Notes under the pieces: generated by a model | The model's database searches: none | What the model was told of the DNA's origin: nothing | The model's input: the letters and a program-made list of their open reading frames with translations, nothing else | Part shown: positions 8,333-16,027 of the stretch, piece after piece | Position numbering within the stretch: the stretch's first letter is position 1 | Layout of the letters: every line of letters starts with the position of its first letter | Position numbers and translations under genes: made by a program | Assembly (NCBI GenBank): GCA_009379845.1 | Contig: WHSZ01000050.1 | Span: forward strand, 1 to 46,292 | Length of the DNA: 46,292 bases | Origin: Pseudonocardiaceae bacterium | GTDB lineage: Bacteria; Actinomycetota; Actinomycetes; Mycobacteriales; Pseudonocardiaceae | Reading direction: 5' to 3'

Positions 8333-9505
8333 ATGAACCTGCTGGAACACCAGGGAAAGCAGCTACTGGCCCGGGCGGAGATCCGGTCTCCACGTGGTTC
8401 GCTGGTGCGCTCCGCTGACGAGGCCGCCGAGGTCGCGGCCACGCTCGGCCGGAAGGTGGTACTGAAAAGCCAAGTGCCGTCGGGAAAGCGTGGCAAGGCG
8501 GGCGGCATCGCGTTCGCCGAAGGGCCGGACCAAGCCAAGCAAGAGGCAGAGCGGCTACTCGGCTCGTACATCGCCGGCTATCCGGTCACAGAGCTGCTTG
8601 TGGAACAGGGCATCGACATCGCGCACGAGCTGTATCTCGCGGTGCTCAACGATCCGGCCAGCAAGGGGCCGCTGGTGCTGTTCTCCTCGGCCGGTGGCGC
8701 GGACATCGAGGAGATCAACGCGGCCGCACCGAACAAGGTGCGCAGCACGAAGGTGGACGTGCTGCGCGGGTTGAGCGTGACGCAGGCAAGGGAACTGGTC
8801 GACGGGCACGGCTTCGCCCCGTCGACCGTCGGGGAACTGGTGAACCTGGTGTTCCGGATCTACGAGCTCTACCGGGAGGTGGACGCCGAACTCGTCGAGG
8901 TGAATCCACTGGTGATCACCACGTCCGGCGTGTTGCTGGCGCTGGACAGCAAGATCTCGCTTGATCCCGGCGCGCGGGCACGTCATCCGGAGCTGGTTGA
9001 ACGGTTCGGCGACGGACCGGCGAGGGGCACCGAACTCGAGCGGCGGGCACGGGAACTCGGCCTGCAGTTCATCGAACTGGACGGGGACGTCGGCATTCTG
9101 GCCAACGGCGCCGGGCTGACCATGACCACATTGGACGCGGTGCACCACTACGGCGGGAAGCCGGCGAACTTCCTTGAAATCGGTGGGGACGCGTACACCA
9201 AGGCGGTATCCGCGCTGCGGCTGGCACTGGACAACCCGCGGGTACGCAGCCTGCTGGTGAACTTCTGCGGTGCCTTCGCGCGCACCGACGTGATGACCGG
9301 CGGGGTAGTCGAGGCGATCAAGGAACTCCGTCCGGAAATACCGGTGTTCTTCTCGGTGCACGGCACCGGTGAGGCGGAGGCGGTGGCGCTGCTGCGTGAC
9401 GAGCTCGGCGTGGAACCGTACGAGAACATGGACGACGCCGTGCGCGCGGCGGTGACAGCGGCTGGCACCGCACGGGAAGCCGCCAGGCAAGGGACGGTGG
9501 GCTGA
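8333..9505 (+). CDS. ADP-forming acyl-CoA synthetase, beta (ATP-grasp) subunit; probable sulfoacetate-CoA ligase
   Basis: This 390-residue protein resembles succinyl-CoA synthetase beta. It starts MNLLEHQGKQLLARAEI and has an N-terminal ATP-grasp domain with KSQVPSGKRGKAGGI. A C-terminal CoA-ligase flavodoxin-like domain includes GDVGILANGAGLTMTTLDAV and NFCGAFARTDVM. It starts 3 bases after the sauS stop, and its own TGA overlaps the ATG of the alpha subunit (TGATG). A second copy of succinyl-CoA synthetase is unlikely inside a sauS/xsc locus. The inferred role is ATP-dependent CoA activation of sulfoacetate. Two-subunit ADP-forming ligases of this type are known from anaerobic sulfonate pathways. 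Another carboxylate substrate cannot be excluded. Confidence 0.85.
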   Translation: MNLLEHQGKQLLARAEIRSPRGSLVRSADEAAEVAATLGRKVVLKSQVPSGKRGKAGGIAFAEGPDQAKQEAERLLGSYIAGYPVTELLVEQGIDIAHELYLAVLNDPASKGPLVLFSSAGGADIEEINAAAPNKVRSTKVDVLRGLSVTQARELVDGHGFAPSTVGELVNLVFRIYELYREVDAELVEVNPLVITTSGVLLALDSKISLDPGARARHPELVERFGDGPARGTELERRARELGLQFIELDGDVGILANGAGLTMTTLDAVHHYGGKPANFLEIGGDAYTKAVSALRLALDNPRVRSLLVNFCGAFARTDVMTGGVVEAIKELRPEIPVFFSVHGTGEAEAVALLRDELGVEPYENMDDAVRAAVTAAGTAREAARQGTVG

Positions 9506-10380
9506 TGCTGGTTTCGCGCGAGGAAAACGTCATCGTCCAAGGGATCACCGGCAAGCAGGGCTCCTTCTGGTCGGAGCGGATGATCGAGTGCGGTACCTCG
9601 ATCGTCGCAGGGGTGAGCCCCGGCAAAGGCGGCAGGGTTGCCGCGGGTGTGCCGGTCTACGACTCGGTCGCCGCCGCGGTACGGGAGCATCGCGTCGATG
9701 TGAGCGTGCTGTTCGTGCCACCGCTTGCCGCGCGGGACGGTGCACTTGACGCGATCGAGTCGGGCGTTTCGAAGATCGTTCTGCTCACCGAGCATGTGCC
9801 GTACCACGACGTGATGCAGGTGCTCGCCGCCGCAGCTCAGCGCGGAACTCAAGTGCTTGGGCCGAACACCGCGGGTCTGGTGGTGCCGGGTGAGGTATCG
9901 ATCGGAATCCTGCCAGGGTTCGCGAGCAATATCTTCAAGCCGGGCAACATCGGCGTGATCTCCCGGAGCGGGAGCCTCGGCACGTTGATGGCACTGAACC
10001 TGGTGAACGCGGGATACGGGCAGTCGGCGTTCATCGGGATCGGCGGCGATCCGATACTCGGGACCACCACACTGGATGCGTTGTGCACGCTGAACGACGA
10101 TCCCCGTACCGAAGCCGTTGTGCTGGTCGGTGAGATCGGCGGCACGCTCGAGGAAGACGCGAGCGAGTACATCGCCTCGATGGACAAACCCGTGGTGGCC
10201 TTCATCGCGGGCCGCAGCGCCCCGCCGGATCGGCGAATGGGGCACGCGGGTGCGATCGTCACAGGCGACCGGGGCAGCGGCGACTCGAAAGTGCGCGCGC
10301 TGACCGCGGCAGGAGTACAGGTGCTGGACGTGCCTTCGCAGGTTGGAGCTGCGCTGCGAAGCGCAGCGCAGCCCTCGTGA
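9505..10380 (+). CDS. ADP-forming acyl-CoA synthetase, alpha (CoA-binding) subunit; probable sulfoacetate-CoA ligase
   Basis: This 291-residue protein is the succinyl-CoA synthetase alpha-type partner of the preceding gene. The N-terminal CoA-binding Rossmann domain contains VIVQGITGKQGSFWSERMIECG. The middle has GPNTAGLVVPGE and GVISRSGSLGTLMALNL. The phosphohistidine motif RMGHAGAIV places the catalytic His at about residue 247. Start and stop overlap the beta gene, so the subunits are probably made in equal amounts. The stop codon TGA (10378-10380) lies inside the left arm of a strong hairpin that appears to end the sauS transcript. Confidence 0.86.
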   Translation: MLVSREENVIVQGITGKQGSFWSERMIECGTSIVAGVSPGKGGRVAAGVPVYDSVAAAVREHRVDVSVLFVPPLAARDGALDAIESGVSKIVLLTEHVPYHDVMQVLAAAAQRGTQVLGPNTAGLVVPGEVSIGILPGFASNIFKPGNIGVISRSGSLGTLMALNLVNAGYGQSAFIGIGGDPILGTTTLDALCTLNDDPRTEAVVLVGEIGGTLEEDASEYIASMDKPVVAFIAGRSAPPDRRMGHAGAIVTGDRGSGDSKVRALTAAGVQVLDVPSQVGAALRSAAQPS

Positions 10381-10418
10381 GTCCTTTTGGGTGCTATAAC
10401 CCCGAAAAGACTCACGAG
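10374..10418. terminator. Hairpin element A, repeat-family terminator containing the stop codon
   Basis: Outer arms CTCGTGAGTC (10374-10383) and GACTCACGAG (10409-10418) are perfect, continued by TTTT/AAAA and GGG/CCC around the loop sequence TGCTATAA. The stop codon of the ligase alpha gene is inside the left arm. Related elements occur at 29359-29396 and 46121-46151, so this is a repeated element as well as a probable terminator. Confidence 0.75.
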
Positions 10419-10456
10419 CTTTGGGGGCCAAAAGCCCGGCTTTTGGCCCCCAAAGC
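10418..10456. terminator. Long palindrome directly after hairpin A
   Basis: Two perfect 19-base arms flank a single central base: GCTTTGGGGGCCAAAAGCC at 10418-10436 and its complement at 10438-10456. It abuts hairpin A, sharing one base. As RNA it would form a very stable stem. It most likely gives a second, bidirectional stop between the ligase genes and the molybdoenzyme genes. Confidence 0.65.
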
Positions 10457-10492
10457 CCACCCAGGGATCCGCCCGGCCGGGGTGCGTCGTAG

Positions 10493-10508
10493 CGTCAGAT
10501 AACTGACG
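10493..10508. promoter_or_regulatory. Palindrome ahead of the molybdoenzyme genes
   Basis: Perfect arms CGTCAG (10493-10498) and CTGACG (10503-10508) flank ATAA, 27 bases before the ATG at 10536. It is a candidate operator at the start of this transcription unit. No convincing -35/-10 pair was recognised beside it. Confidence 0.45.
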
Positions 10509-10535
10509 TACCAGGCTGTCGATCCGGGAGGGCCA

Positions 10536-12065
10536 ATGCGCTACGGGTTCGCGATCGACCAGCGCACCTGCATTGGTTGCCACGCCTGCACGGTGGCCTG
10601 CAAGACGGAGCACGAGATCCCGGTTGGACAGTTCCGCACCTGGGTCAAGTATGTGGACAAGGGGACGTTTCCTTCCACCACAAGGGAATTCTCCGTCATG
10701 CGGTGCAACCACTGCACCGATGCGCCGTGCACGAAGATCTGCCCGACCAACGCGCTGTTCACCCGGGAAGACGGGATCGTCGACTTCGATCGGGACAGTT
10801 GCATCGGCTGCAAGAGCTGCATGCAGGCCTGCCCGTACGATGCGATCTACATCGACGCGGAATCCAACACCGCCGCCAAATGCAACTTCTGCGCCCACCG
10901 GGTGGACTCCGGGATGGAACCGGCCTGCGTCGTGGTGTGCCCGACGCACTCCATCTGGGTCGGCGACCTGGACGATCCGGAAAGCGGCATCTCGAAGCTC
11001 ATCAACTCCGAACCGACCGCGGTCCGCGCGCCGGAGCAGGGCACCGGCCCGAACGTGTTCTACCTGGGCGCCGATCGCGCCACCCTGGATCCGCTCGCGG
11101 CGCCCGCGGACGAGAGCTACATCTACGCGGACCCGGATCCGCAGCGCGCGGCGACCGCGGGCGAACTGCCCGGTGACCCGAGCACGGGAGCGCGCACCAC
11201 GCTGAATACCGCGCACCCACGCCCGTGGGGCTGGCGGGTGACGACCTATCTGTGGACGAAAGGGGTCGGCGCCGGGGCGATGGCTCTCGCGGCACTGGCC
11301 CGGTTCGTCGGCATCGACCTCGGCGCGCTCGGCACCATCGCCGCCCCGGTACTCGGCCTGCTCGGCACGCTGACCACCGCCGTGCTGCTGATCTGGGATC
11401 TGAAGCGTCCAGAGCGGTTCCTCTACATCCTCACCAGACCGAATCCTCGCTCGTGGTTGTTCCTCGGCGCGCTGGCGCTTGCCGCCTTCGCCGGCGTGTG
11501 CGCGCTGTGGCTCGGAGCGGAGCTGCTGCGGATCACCGGGGCGCTCGACGCGGCCGATGCCGCCGTGACGATGGATGTCCTTGCCTGGCCGGTGATTCCG
11601 GCGGCGGCGATGGCGGCGGGATACACCGCGTTCCTGTTCGGGCAGGCGCAAGGTCGCAACCTGTGGCAGAGCCCGCTGCTGTTCTGGCACCTGCTCGTGC
11701 AGGCGATGATGGTCGGCGCCGGGGCGTTGCTGGCACTGGGCGGCGCGTCATCGGATGGTGCCACGCGGCAACTTCTCGGCACCACGCTGGTGCTGGCCAC
11801 CGCCGTCCACGTGCTCATGCTGCTGCTCGAGTATCGCGGGCGGCACAGCGGCGCGAACGCGGCGACCGCGGCGCACATGGTCACGCACGGGCGCTACGCC
11901 AGGACGTTCTGGCTCGGGTCGGTTGGGCTTGCCGGGTTCGCCGCGCTGCTCGCGCTTCCCGGGATCGCCGCACTGCTGCTGATTTCCGGTGTGCTGGTGC
12001 AGATCGCACTGCTGGCGTACGAAAGTGTCTTCGTTCGCGCCGGCCAAGATGTGCCACTGTCCTAA
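10536..12065 (+). CDS. Fused Fe-S electron-transfer and NrfD-type membrane anchor subunit (SoeB-SoeC-like)
   Basis: This 509-residue protein joins two subunits that are separate in most complexes. Residues 1 to about 200 form a ferredoxin domain with four Cys clusters, starting CIGCHACTVAC (Cys12, 15, 18, 22), then MRCNHCTDAPCTKIC, CIGCKSCMQACPY and CNFCAHRVDSGMEPACVVVC. After a linker, residues about 228-500 hold roughly eight hydrophobic helices with the NrfD/PsrC hallmark DLKRPERFLYILTRPNPRSWL starting near residue 288. There is no Tat or Sec signal before the Fe-S part, so that part should face the cytoplasm. GGGAGG lies before the ATG. The likely role is passing electrons from the next gene product to the quinone pool. 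Polysulfide or thiosulfate reductase-type anchors are the alternative. Confidence 0.85.
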   Translation: MRYGFAIDQRTCIGCHACTVACKTEHEIPVGQFRTWVKYVDKGTFPSTTREFSVMRCNHCTDAPCTKICPTNALFTREDGIVDFDRDSCIGCKSCMQACPYDAIYIDAESNTAAKCNFCAHRVDSGMEPACVVVCPTHSIWVGDLDDPESGISKLINSEPTAVRAPEQGTGPNVFYLGADRATLDPLAAPADESYIYADPDPQRAATAGELPGDPSTGARTTLNTAHPRPWGWRVTTYLWTKGVGAGAMALAALARFVGIDLGALGTIAAPVLGLLGTLTTAVLLIWDLKRPERFLYILTRPNPRSWLFLGALALAAFAGVCALWLGAELLRITGALDAADAAVTMDVLAWPVIPAAAMAAGYTAFLFGQAQGRNLWQSPLLFWHLLVQAMMVGAGALLALGGASSDGATRQLLGTTLVLATAVHVLMLLLEYRGRHSGANAATAAHMVTHGRYARTFWLGSVGLAGFAALLALPGIAALLLISGVLVQIALLAYESVFVRAGQDVPLS

Positions 12066-12080
12066 TGGGAGGACGTTCCG

Positions 12081-14918
12081 ATGACTGAAACCCCACCAAG
12101 AGCACCGCTGCCGGGGGATCGCCGGCATGAGGGGTTGCGCAATTTCCCGCCACCGGAGCAGTGGGATCACCACGTCGAGTACGACGCCAAGGCGCACCCA
12201 CGCAAGGTGCCGCGCTCCTACATGCTGATCCCGACCACTTGCTTCAACTGCGAATCGGCGTGCGGCCTGCTGGCCTATGTGGACACCGACGATCTTTCGG
12301 TGCGCAAGGTGGAAGGCAATCCAGCACATCCCGGCTCGCGAGGCCGAAACTGCGCGAAGGGGCCGGCGACCGTCAACCAGCTTGACGACCCGGAGCGGAT
12401 CCTGCATCCGCTCAAGCGCACCGGCGAGCGCGGCGAGGGCGGCTGGCGACGGGTCAGCTGGGATGAGGCGCTGGACGACATCGCCGCCCGGATCCGTGCG
12501 GCGATCAGCGAGGGCCGGCACGAAGAGGTCATGTACCACGTCGGCCGCCCCGGCGAGGACGGCTTCGCGGAACGCTTCTTGCAGGCGTGGGGAGTGGACG
12601 GGCACAACACGCACACCAACGTCTGCTCATCGGGTGCCCGGCTCGGGCTCTCGCTGTGGGGTGGTTACGACCGGCCGAGCCCGGATCACGCCAACGCCAA
12701 GGTGATCCTGCTGCTGTCCAGCCACCTGGAGACCGGCCACTACTTCAACCCCCACGCGCAGCGGATCATGGAGGCCCGGCAGGCTGGTGCGAAGCTCGTG
12801 GTGCTCGATCCCCGCATGTCCAACACCGCGAGTCATGCCGACGCGTGGCTGGCTCCGTGGCCGGGGAGCGAGGCGGCCATCCTGCTGTCCGTGGCGTCGT
12901 ACCTGTTGCGTACCAGGCAGATCGACCACGAGTACCTTCGGCGCTGGTTCAACTGGCGGACCTATCTCGCCGAGTTGCACCCGGAAGCGGAGCGAACCTT
13001 CGAATCCTTTGTGGATCGCCTCGAGGCCGACTACGCGGGATACACCTTCGAATTCGCCGCCGAGGAAGCTCAGGTGCCGGCCGAGCGGATCGCCGAGCTC
13101 GCCGAGCTCGTCGCGCACTGCGATCACCGGCTGGCTGCGCACGTCTGGCGATCCGCCTGCGCGGGCAATCTGGGCGGCTGGCAAGTGTCCCGCGCACTAT
13201 GGTTCCTGGTCGCGTTGACCGGCAGTGTCGGGACCGAAGGCGGCACCAGCCCGAACGGCTGGGACAAGTTCATCCCGCACGGACCGAACATGCCGTCCGC
13301 GCACGATCACTGGAACGAGCTGCTCTGGCCGCGCGAATATCCGCTGTCCACCAACGAAATGTCGATTCTGCTGCCGCACTTCCTGCGCGAGGGGCGCGGC
13401 CGGCTCGAGGTGTACTTCTCCCGGGTCTGGAATCCGGTGTGGACCTGCCCGGACGGCTTCAGCTGGATCGAGGCGTTGCGGGACACCGACAAGCTCGGGC
13501 TGCACGTCGCGCTCACGCCAACCTGGTCGGAAACCGCCGAGTTCGCGGACTACGTGCTGCCGATGGGCCATTCCACCGAGCGGCACGACACGCATTCCTA
13601 CGAGACACACGCCGCGAAATGGCTCGGTTTCCGGCAGCCCGTTCGCCGCGTCGCGATGAACAAGCTCGGGCAGCCCGTCGAGGACACCCGTGCGGCGAAC
13701 CCTGGCGAAGTCTGGGAGGAAAACGAGTTCTGGTTCGAGCTTTCCTGGCGGATCGATCCGGACGGCGATCTGGGTATCCGGAAGTACTTCGAGTCGCCGT
13801 ACCGCCCTGGCGAGAAGATCACCGTCGACGACTACTACCGCTGGATCTTCGAGAACCGGGTGCCGAATCTACCGGAGAAAGCCGAAGCCGAAGGGCTCAG
13901 CGCGCTCGGCTACATGCGCAAGTACGGCGTGGTCGAGGTCGCCGACCGGGTGTATCGCGCGGACGAGCGTGCACTCACCGACGAGGAGCTCGCGGACACC
14001 ACACCCGACGAGGAAGGCGTGCTGCGCAAGCCGGTCACGCTGGAGGCGACCCCACCGCTGATCGGTGAAGCCGGCGCGATGGGCGTGCGGCACGAGGACG
14101 GCAGCGCCACGGCCGGATGGCTCACCCCGTCCCGCAAGCTCGAGGTGTACTCCACGGCGATGCGCGACTGGGGCTGGCCGGATCACGCCACGCCCGGCTA
14201 CATCGAATCGCACGTGTCCCGCGGCAAAATCGACGTCGACGCTGGCGAATTGGTGTTGGTGCCGACTTTCCGGCTGCCGACGCTGATTCACACCAGGTCC
14301 GGGAACGCCAAGTATCTCAACGAGATCTCCAACAGCCACCCGCTGTGGCTGAACACCGTGGACGCCAGGCGGCACGGAGTGGCCACCGGCGACCTCGTCC
14401 GGCTGACAACCTCGATCGGGTACCTCGTCGCGCGGGTATGGGTGAACGAGGGAATCCGGCCAGGGGTGTGCGCGCTTTCCCACCACATGGGGCGCTGGCG
14501 GCTGCATCCCGGCGAGGGCAGCCGGTGGGTTAGCGGCCTTGTGGAGCTGAGCCATCCGGACGGCGAGGACAGCTGGTTCCTGCGCTACCGGGAGGGAGTG
14601 CGCGCGTTCGAGTCGGACGATCCGGACAGCTCACGGATCAACTGGACGGATCCTGGCGTGCACCAGAACCTCGCGTTCGCGGTACAGCCCGATCCGCTTT
14701 CCGGTATGCACTGCTGGCTGCAGAAGGTGCGGATGGAACAGGCTCATTCCGGTGACGCGTACGGCGACGTGTACGTCGATCTGCGCCGGTCACGGGAAGC
14801 CTACGAGGAGTGGCACGCGATGGCCAGGGCCACGCTCGGCCCGGGAGGTCAGCGGCGGCCGGAGTTCATGATGCGCCCGGTGAAGCCGGTGCGCCGCGCG
14901 TTCCGGGTGTCGCCGTGA
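12081..14918 (+). CDS. Molybdopterin oxidoreductase catalytic subunit, probable cytoplasmic sulfite dehydrogenase (SoeA-like)
   Basis: This 945-residue protein is a DMSO reductase superfamily enzyme. The N-terminal [4Fe-4S] site has Cys54, 57, 61 and 91 (CFNCESAC, then RNCAKG). Typical segments follow: GWRRVSWDEALDDIA, HTNVCSSGARLG (Cys182 is a candidate Mo ligand) and VVLDPRMSNTASHADAWL. The C-terminal cofactor-binding domain includes RSGNAKYLNEISNSHPLWLNT. No Tat signal is present. That argues for a cytoplasmic enzyme, as for SoeABC sulfite dehydrogenase, and against periplasmic polysulfide, thiosulfate or tetrathionate reductases. Next to Xsc, a sulfite-releasing enzyme, oxidation of sulfite to sulfate is the best inference. 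GGGAGG lies ahead of the ATG, and the stop overlaps the next gene. Confidence 0.8.
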   Translation: MTETPPRAPLPGDRRHEGLRNFPPPEQWDHHVEYDAKAHPRKVPRSYMLIPTTCFNCESACGLLAYVDTDDLSVRKVEGNPAHPGSRGRNCAKGPATVNQLDDPERILHPLKRTGERGEGGWRRVSWDEALDDIAARIRAAISEGRHEEVMYHVGRPGEDGFAERFLQAWGVDGHNTHTNVCSSGARLGLSLWGGYDRPSPDHANAKVILLLSSHLETGHYFNPHAQRIMEARQAGAKLVVLDPRMSNTASHADAWLAPWPGSEAAILLSVASYLLRTRQIDHEYLRRWFNWRTYLAELHPEAERTFESFVDRLEADYAGYTFEFAAEEAQVPAERIAELAELVAHCDHRLAAHVWRSACAGNLGGWQVSRALWFLVALTGSVGTEGGTSPNGWDKFIPHGPNMPSAHDHWNELLWPREYPLSTNEMSILLPHFLREGRGRLEVYFSRVWNPVWTCPDGFSWIEALRDTDKLGLHVALTPTWSETAEFADYVLPMGHSTERHDTHSYETHAAKWLGFRQPVRRVAMNKLGQPVEDTRAANPGEVWEENEFWFELSWRIDPDGDLGIRKYFESPYRPGEKITVDDYYRWIFENRVPNLPEKAEAEGLSALGYMRKYGVVEVADRVYRADERALTDEELADTTPDEEGVLRKPVTLEATPPLIGEAGAMGVRHEDGSATAGWLTPSRKLEVYSTAMRDWGWPDHATPGYIESHVSRGKIDVDAGELVLVPTFRLPTLIHTRSGNAKYLNEISNSHPLWLNTVDARRHGVATGDLVRLTTSIGYLVARVWVNEGIRPGVCALSHHMGRWRLHPGEGSRWVSGLVELSHPDGEDSWFLRYREGVRAFESDDPDSSRINWTDPGVHQNLAFAVQPDPLSGMHCWLQKVRMEQAHSGDAYGDVYVDLRRSREAYEEWHAMARATLGPGGQRRPEFMMRPVKPVRRAFRVSP

Positions 14919-16027
14919 TCCTCGGCCGGAAGGCCGACGTGCGGCGGATCAGGGCCGCGGTGGCCGCCGTGCGCGATCCGGAGATCGACGGGTCGCTCGA
15001 TGAGCTGGGCATGCTCGGGGATATCCGGGTGAGCCACTCCGGGACGGCCGATGTCGAGATACTGCTGACCACGGAAAGCTGCCCGATGCGGGGCGAGCTC
15101 GAGGCACGGGTAAGGGCGGCGCTGGCCGAAGTGTCCGATGTGGACTCCGTGCACGTCCGGTTCGGGGTGATGGCTGAGCACCAGCGGATGCGGGTGGCTT
15201 CGGGGCTGCGCAAGGGAATCCAACCGGGCGGACCGCTTGACGGACCCGGCCCTCGGGTGTACGCGGTGGCAAGCGGCAAGGGCGGGGTCGGCAAGTCCTC
15301 GGTGACCGCGAACCTCGCGGTGGCGATGGCGCTCGACGGGCTGCGGGTCGGCGTGCTTGACGCGGACGTGTGGGGCTACTCGATCCCTCGGTTGTTCGGG
15401 GTGCGGCGCAGCCCGGTCGCGATGCACGGCGTGATGCTGCCGGTGCGGGCACACGGCGTGGCGCTGATGTCCGTTGGCTTCCTTGTCCCCGACGAGGAAC
15501 CAGTGGTGTGGCGGGGACCCATGCTGCACAAGGCGATCGAGCAGTTCGTCGGCGATGTGCACTGGGACGGGTTGGACGTGTTGCTGCTCGACCTTCCGCC
15601 CGGTACCGGTGATGTGACGCTCTCGGTGCTGGAACTGCTGCCGGACGCGGCGTTGCTGGTGGTGACCACGCCGCAGCCGATGGCAACCTCGGTGGCATCC
15701 AGGGTCGGGAAGATGGCGCGTGACAGTCAGATGCCGGTCGCGGGCGTGGTGGAGAACATGAGCGCGGCACTGTGCGCGCACTGCGGCGAAGAGTCCGCGT
15801 TGTTCGGCTCGGGCGGGGGAGAGGAGCTCGCGGCACGGCTGGAGGCACCGCTGCTCGGGGCGGTGCCTCTGGACGTGGCGCTGCGGGAAGCCGGCGACGC
15901 GGGCGTTCCGGCCGTGCTGCGAGCGCCCGCTAGCCGATCGGCCGCGGAGCTGCGGCGGATCGCCGGCGGCCTGCCCCGCGTTCAGCGAGGGCTCGCCGGC
16001 CGATCGCTCCCGCTCGCCGTCGTCTAG
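14915..16027 (+). CDS. Mrp/NBP35-type P-loop ATPase with N-terminal DUF59 (MIP18) domain
   Basis: This roughly 370-residue protein has an N-terminal DUF59 domain (IRAAVAAVRDPEIDGSLDELGML). The ATPase follows, with deviant Walker A VASGKGGVGKSSVTANLA, Asp-containing LDADVWGYSIPRLFG, and LLLDLPPGTGDV. A CAHCGEES motif provides the pair of Cys used by this family to hold a bridging Fe-S cluster. The family carries or scaffolds Fe-S clusters for apo-enzymes. The chosen GTG overlaps the stop of the molybdoenzyme gene (GTGA), so the two are coupled. It could be a dedicated cluster donor for the five [4Fe-4S] sites of the complex, but housekeeping Mrp function is also possible. It converges on the LysR gene with a 4-base overlap. 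Confidence 0.88.
   Translation: MILGRKADVRRIRAAVAAVRDPEIDGSLDELGMLGDIRVSHSGTADVEILLTTESCPMRGELEARVRAALAEVSDVDSVHVRFGVMAEHQRMRVASGLRKGIQPGGPLDGPGPRVYAVASGKGGVGKSSVTANLAVAMALDGLRVGVLDADVWGYSIPRLFGVRRSPVAMHGVMLPVRAHGVALMSVGFLVPDEEPVVWRGPMLHKAIEQFVGDVHWDGLDVLLLDLPPGTGDVTLSVLELLPDAALLVVTTPQPMATSVASRVGKMARDSQMPVAGVVENMSAALCAHCGEESALFGSGGGEELAARLEAPLLGAVPLDVALREAGDAGVPAVLRAPASRSAAELRRIAGGLPRVQRGLAGRSLPLAVV

Noticed and set aside
9849..11690. Long minus-strand open frame of 613 codons opposite the ligase and Fe-S genes
   Set aside because: It lies antisense to two genes with clear family motifs, and its predicted protein is Arg/Gly/Asp-rich without recognisable domains, as expected for mirror frames in high-GC DNA.
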